Assembly (NCBI GenBank): GCA_013388525.1
Contig: JACAFA010000175.1
Location: 1 to 10,632, forward strand
Direction: 5' to 3'
DNA length: 10,632 nt
DNA from: Ignavibacteriaceae bacterium
Lineage (GTDB): Bacteria > Bacteroidota > Ignavibacteria > Ignavibacteriales > Ignavibacteriaceae
Under the pieces are notes generated by a model. It was not told where the DNA came from and ran no database searches. It was given only the letters and a program-made list of their open reading frames with translations. Every line of letters begins with the position of its first letter. Position 1 is the first letter of the stretch. The translations under genes and the position numbers were made by a program. Positions 7,597 through 10,632 of this stretch are shown one piece after another.

Positions 7597-7676
7597 ATTG
7601 CTTTATTGTTGAATTGTTGCATTGTTACATTGTTTTATTGTTTAATTGCTGTATTGTTACATTGTTGCATTGTTTA
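7597..7676. repeat. Tandem array of ten 8-bp units, consensus ATTGTTNN
   Basis: Ten consecutive units of exactly 8 bases with no phase slip. Eight begin ATTGTT, and units 1 and 7 begin ATTGCT. The last two bases vary freely: TT, GA, GC, AC, TT, TA, GT, AC, GC, TA. Units 3-6 and 7-10 also resemble each other as 32-base blocks (28 of 32 bases equal by eye), which suggests a block duplication. It lies in non-coding DNA between divergent genes. Function unknown. Confidence 0.93.
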
Positions 7677-7685
7677 ATAGCTTTT

Positions 7686-7769
7686 ATCCAGCATCCAGCA
7701 TCCAGCATCCAGTATCCAGCATCAGGCATCCAGCATCCAGTATCCAGCATCCAGTATCCCGCATCCCGC
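7686..7769. repeat. Tandem array of twelve 7-bp units, consensus ATCCAGY
   Basis: Twelve consecutive units of exactly 7 bases. Six are ATCCAGC and three ATCCAGT; one is ATCAGGC (unit 6), and the last two are ATCCCGC. The array starts nine bases after the 8-bp array ends. An apparent plus-strand open frame through it (7646-7843) gives a low-complexity peptide and is not a gene. Units are too short and lack spacers, so it is not a CRISPR array. Function unknown. Confidence 0.95.
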
Positions 7770-7933
7770 TCGTTAACACAAAATTAATATTCCCGAGAGT
7801 TGGACTTTGTAAACCTCTTTGTTTAATTTTTGGTGGACGATAATTGCTTTCCTTTTTATTCCAGGTTAAGCACCCGTTTTCTCAACTGTGTTTGAAATTA
7901 ACATATTATATTATTCATCTTAGTGAGGGACTT
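7770..7933 (+). other. Leader region of the last gene
   Basis: Non-coding, AT-rich. AT-rich -10-like words occur at 7904-7912 (TATTATATT), but no matching -35 box is seen. GAGGGA at 7925-7930 is the Shine-Dalgarno sequence for the gene at 7934. No structured RNA was recognised. Confidence 0.4.
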
Positions 7934-10632
7934 ATGAAAAAATTTTGGTTACTGATTTTTATCGGTATATTAACTTCTCAATTCATCTCTGCTCAAACAA
8001 CTGTTTTTTCTGATAATTTTAATACCAGCCAAGGTACATCTTATACTACTTCTGGGGTTATTGGATCCAGCAGCTGGACTGTTAATCGTTCCGGAGATGA
8101 CTGGGGAGGAAAAATTGATCAATCTCAATTAGATTTAACAAATGATGCGTCTACAACATCAAATAGTAATGGTTGGGTTTTCGTTAACACATCTACTTCT
8201 TCATTTAGTTTACCTTATAATACAACTTTAAGTTTAAATACTGGTTTAGTTACCTGGAATTTTAATATGAGGCAAATAAGATCTGATCCATCAGGATTTG
8301 GAAGTGGTAATTATGGTGTTGCTTTCATTTTAGCAGGTTCATCTCAAACAGCTAATAATACTGGTAGTGGTTATGCTGTTGTTTTAGGACAAAGTGGTTC
8401 TACTGACCCGATTCGGCTTGCTTCCTACAATAACGGATTGGCAGGAACCCTTACGAATATCATCAGTTCAAATACGTCTGGCTTAACTGATTTTGGTGCA
8501 GAATATTTAAGTATTAGGGTAACTTACGATCCATCAACTAATCAATGGGAATTATTTTTAAGAAATGATGGAGGATCCGGTTTCACCGATCCAACAACTG
8601 GCACTTTAACCTCACAGGGAACAGCGACGGACAGTACATATACTGGTTCATCTCTGGGTTATCTAGGTGGTTACTGGCAAGGTTCAACAACCGCTAATCA
8701 AACTGCTTTTTTTGACAACGTGAGTGTCATTGTAAATAATGTTGCCTCTCCTACAATTACTGTCTCTCCTTCATCCTTATCCGGATTCACTTATGTAGAA
8801 GGCTCAGGACCATCGACTTCGCAGTCTTATAATTTAAGCGGCAGTAATTTATCACCTGCAGCCGGAAATCTGACAGTTACAGGTACTACAAATTATGAGG
8901 TATCAACTGACAACAGCACTTTCAGCGGAAGCGTGAATGTTGCTTACACAGGAGGAACTTTAAGTGCAACCCCAATTTATGTGAGATTAAAAGCCGGATT
9001 AACCGCTGGAACTTACAACGGCGAAAATGTTGCCAACTCAGGCGGAAGTGCTACAACTCAAAATGTAACTTGTAATGGAAGTGTAACCCCTAGTGAACCC
9101 ACTAATCATGCAACTTCTTTTTCAGGTTCATTGGGCAGCCGTACTTACAGTAATATTGTTTTAACCTGGACGGATGCTTCAGGAGGTATAGTGCCCGATG
9201 GTTACCTTATTAAAGTAAGTAACGTAGGTTATGGAAGTATATCAGATCCTGTTGATGGTACTGCTGAAACAAATAAGTTATTTGTACAAAATGTGAATCA
9301 GGGAGTACAAACAGCATCCTTTACTGAGTTAACCGGAAGTACCACTTATTATTTTAAGATTTATCCTTATAAAGGAAGCGGTTCAAATATTAATTATAAA
9401 ACTGATGGAACTGTACCACAATTTAGTTTACCGACAAGTGCTCTCCCTTCAGGTTTGCTTTTTGAACATAACTTCGATTATGGAAGCAACATTGCTGATT
9501 ATGGCTGGTCATTACATAGCGGCGGTAGCACTCCCATAAACACAACATCTGGTTTAACTTACACCGGCTACATTTCTTCAGGAATTGGGAATGCTGCCAA
9601 TATCACTGGAACATCCGATGATCTTAATCAGGGATTTGTTGATCAAAATTCCAGTGGTTCAATTTACTTATCAGCTTTGGTCAGTGTAACAGAAGCAGCT
9701 GATAATATTACTGGTGATTATTTTCTACATTTAGGTGATAGAACAGATCCTACAACCTTCACATCTTTTTGTGCAAGAGTTTTTGCCAGAGTTGATGCAA
9801 GCGGCAATGTTAATTTTGGCTTATCGAATACTAGTACTGCTACATGGGGCGCAACTAATTATTTAAAGAATACAACTTACTTATTAACAGTTAAATATGC
9901 TTTAAATACATCAGGAAACGATGATGCAAGCTTATGGATTTTCTCGTCTGGTGTTCCGTCAGACGAAATCGCTGCAGGTACTCCCGAAGTTTCAATAACC
10001 GGTCAGACAGGACAAGATATTGTGGACGCAATTGGTTTAAGGCAAGCTTCATCAAATCAACCTGATTTAATATTAGATGGAATCAGAATTTCTACAAGCT
10101 GGTCTCAGGCTCCTCTCCCCGTTGAGCTGACATCATTCACAGGAACAGCGAAAGGCAAAGTAGTAAGTCTCAACTGGTCAACAAAGACAGAAGTAAACAA
10201 CTACGGATTTGAGATACTGCGCTCAGATAAAACCGGAGAGTGGGAGAAGATAGGATTTGTAGCAGGTTCAGGGAACAGCAACTCGCCGAAAGAATACAGC
10301 TACACAGACAGCAAAACCACAGGCTACGGAAAGTACTCCTACAAGCTGAAACAAATCGACAACGATGGAAAATACACTTACACAAAAGAAGTAGAAGTAG
10401 ATCTGGGCATAGTAAAAGAATACGAGCTGAGTCAGAACTATCCGAATCCATTCAATCCGTCGACAGTGATAAGATACGCAATACCACAGTCAGGTAATGT
10501 AAAGCTGAGTGTGTACAACATACTTGGACAGGAAGTAAAAGTGCTGACAGAAGGATACAAAGAAGCAGGATCGTATGAAGTAACATTCGATGGAGAAGGA
10601 TTAGGAAGCGGATTGTACATCTACAAACTAGA
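7934..10632 (+). CDS. Large secreted multidomain protein with T9SS sorting domain (3' partial)
   Basis: The frame is open from the ATG at 7934 to the window end: 899 residues, probably lacking about the last 15. A signal peptide (1-20, cleavage at SA|Q) is followed by several regions. Residues 22-268 form a beta-rich, lectin/LamG-like region (FSDNFNT near the start, FFDNVSV at the end). Residues 274-384 form a beta-sandwich repeat common in Bacteroidota surface proteins (SPSSLSGFTYVEG, LKAGLTAGTYNGENV). Residues 386-498 look fibronectin-III-like (NIVLTWTDA, TTYYFKIYPYKG). Residues 508-726 form a second lectin-like region (LLFEHNFDYG, LILDGIRIS). Residues 727-830 are the P-V-E-L fibronectin-like module, and the sorting domain follows with NYPNPFNP at 835-842. 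The start has GAGGGA at 7925-7930. No catalytic motif was recognised; carbohydrate or surface binding is a guess. Base composition changes sharply near residue 727. Confidence 0.87.
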   Translation, partial: MKKFWLLIFIGILTSQFISAQTTVFSDNFNTSQGTSYTTSGVIGSSSWTVNRSGDDWGGKIDQSQLDLTNDASTTSNSNGWVFVNTSTSSFSLPYNTTLSLNTGLVTWNFNMRQIRSDPSGFGSGNYGVAFILAGSSQTANNTGSGYAVVLGQSGSTDPIRLASYNNGLAGTLTNIISSNTSGLTDFGAEYLSIRVTYDPSTNQWELFLRNDGGSGFTDPTTGTLTSQGTATDSTYTGSSLGYLGGYWQGSTTANQTAFFDNVSVIVNNVASPTITVSPSSLSGFTYVEGSGPSTSQSYNLSGSNLSPAAGNLTVTGTTNYEVSTDNSTFSGSVNVAYTGGTLSATPIYVRLKAGLTAGTYNGENVANSGGSATTQNVTCNGSVTPSEPTNHATSFSGSLGSRTYSNIVLTWTDASGGIVPDGYLIKVSNVGYGSISDPVDGTAETNKLFVQNVNQGVQTASFTELTGSTTYYFKIYPYKGSGSNINYKTDGTVPQFSLPTSALPSGLLFEHNFDYGSNIADYGWSLHSGGSTPINTTSGLTYTGYISSGIGNAANITGTSDDLNQGFVDQNSSGSIYLSALVSVTEAADNITGDYFLHLGDRTDPTTFTSFCARVFARVDASGNVNFGLSNTSTATWGATNYLKNTTYLLTVKYALNTSGNDDASLWIFSSGVPSDEIAAGTPEVSITGQTGQDIVDAIGLRQASSNQPDLILDGIRISTSWSQAPLPVELTSFTGTAKGKVVSLNWSTKTEVNNYGFEILRSDKTGEWEKIGFVAGSGNSNSPKEYSYTDSKTTGYGKYSYKLKQIDNDGKYTYTKEVEVDLGIVKEYELSQNYPNPFNPSTVIRYAIPQSGNVKLSVYNILGQEVKVLTEGYKEAGSYEVTFDGEGLGSGLYIYKL
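10112..10632 (+). other. C-terminal module with distinct base composition
   Basis: From the P-V-E-L linker onward the coding strand becomes poor in T and rich in A. By hand count 10141-10440 has about 15% T and 42% A, against about 33% T in 9301-9480 of the same gene. Codons shift from ACT, GGT and TTA to ACA, GGA, GTA, GAA and CTG. The segment encodes the fibronectin-like module and the sorting domain, and resembles the 1-225 fragment in skew and sequence. Confidence 0.75.

Noticed and set aside
7597..7769. CRISPR array
   Set aside because: Units are 7-8 bases, directly abutting, with no unique spacers and no cas genes nearby.
7646..7843. Plus-strand open frame giving a Ser/Ile/His/Pro repeat peptide
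   Set aside because: The frame is a by-product of the 7-bp and 8-bp tandem arrays, has no ribosome binding site, and its peptide is low-complexity.
10170..10620. Overlapping open frames on both strands (minus 10170-10451, plus 10240-10497, minus 10438-10620)
   Set aside because: The true frame is the continuous one from 7934. The others stay open only because the segment is T-poor on the plus strand, which removes stop codons on both strands.

Overview
The window looks like a chromosomal segment of a low-GC member of the Ignavibacteria or a nearby FCB lineage (Bacteroidota/Chlorobiota side). The main clue is three secreted-protein genes ending in the Por (type IX) secretion C-terminal sorting domain. 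In two of them the conserved core NYPNPFNPST is visible, preceded by a P-V-E-L fibronectin-like module typical of that group. The lineage is inferred from these motifs only.

Layout: (1) 1-225, the 3' end of a sorting-domain protein whose body lies outside the window. (2) 401-1999, a complete secreted kelch-type beta-propeller with a sorting domain. A strong hairpin at 2042-2071 separates it from the convergent minus-strand genes. (3) 2091-3074 (minus), an Alx/TerC-family membrane protein, probably a metal (Mn2+) exporter. (4) 3299-7353 (minus), a compact five-gene cluster read as mce-mmdA-mmdD-mmdC-mmdB: methylmalonyl-CoA epimerase, carboxyltransferase alpha subunit, small membrane subunit, biotin carrier and Na+-pumping beta subunit. 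(5) 7354-7933, a gene-poor spacer with two adjacent short-period tandem arrays: ten phased 8-bp units (ATTGTTNN, 7597-7676) and twelve phased 7-bp units (ATCCAGY, 7686-7769). (6) 7934 to the window end, a secreted multidomain protein of at least 899 residues that is cut by the window edge inside its sorting domain.

Metabolically, the central cluster encodes the membrane-bound, biotin-dependent methylmalonyl-CoA decarboxylase. The carrier biotin on MmdC takes the carboxyl group from (S)-methylmalonyl-CoA at MmdA. MmdB then decarboxylates carboxybiotin and exports Na+, and MmdD anchors the complex. Mce interconverts the methylmalonyl-CoA epimers and so links the complex to the B12-dependent mutase, which is not in this window. 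Together they fit the succinate-to-propionate route with energy conservation, or its reverse. No biotin carboxylase gene is present, which argues against an ATP-dependent propionyl-CoA carboxylase.

The least explained features are the paired tandem arrays and an abrupt base-composition change at the start of the C-terminal module of the last gene. There the coding strand switches from T-rich to A-rich and T-poor, and the gene fragment at 1-225 has the same skew. No entirely new system was identified.
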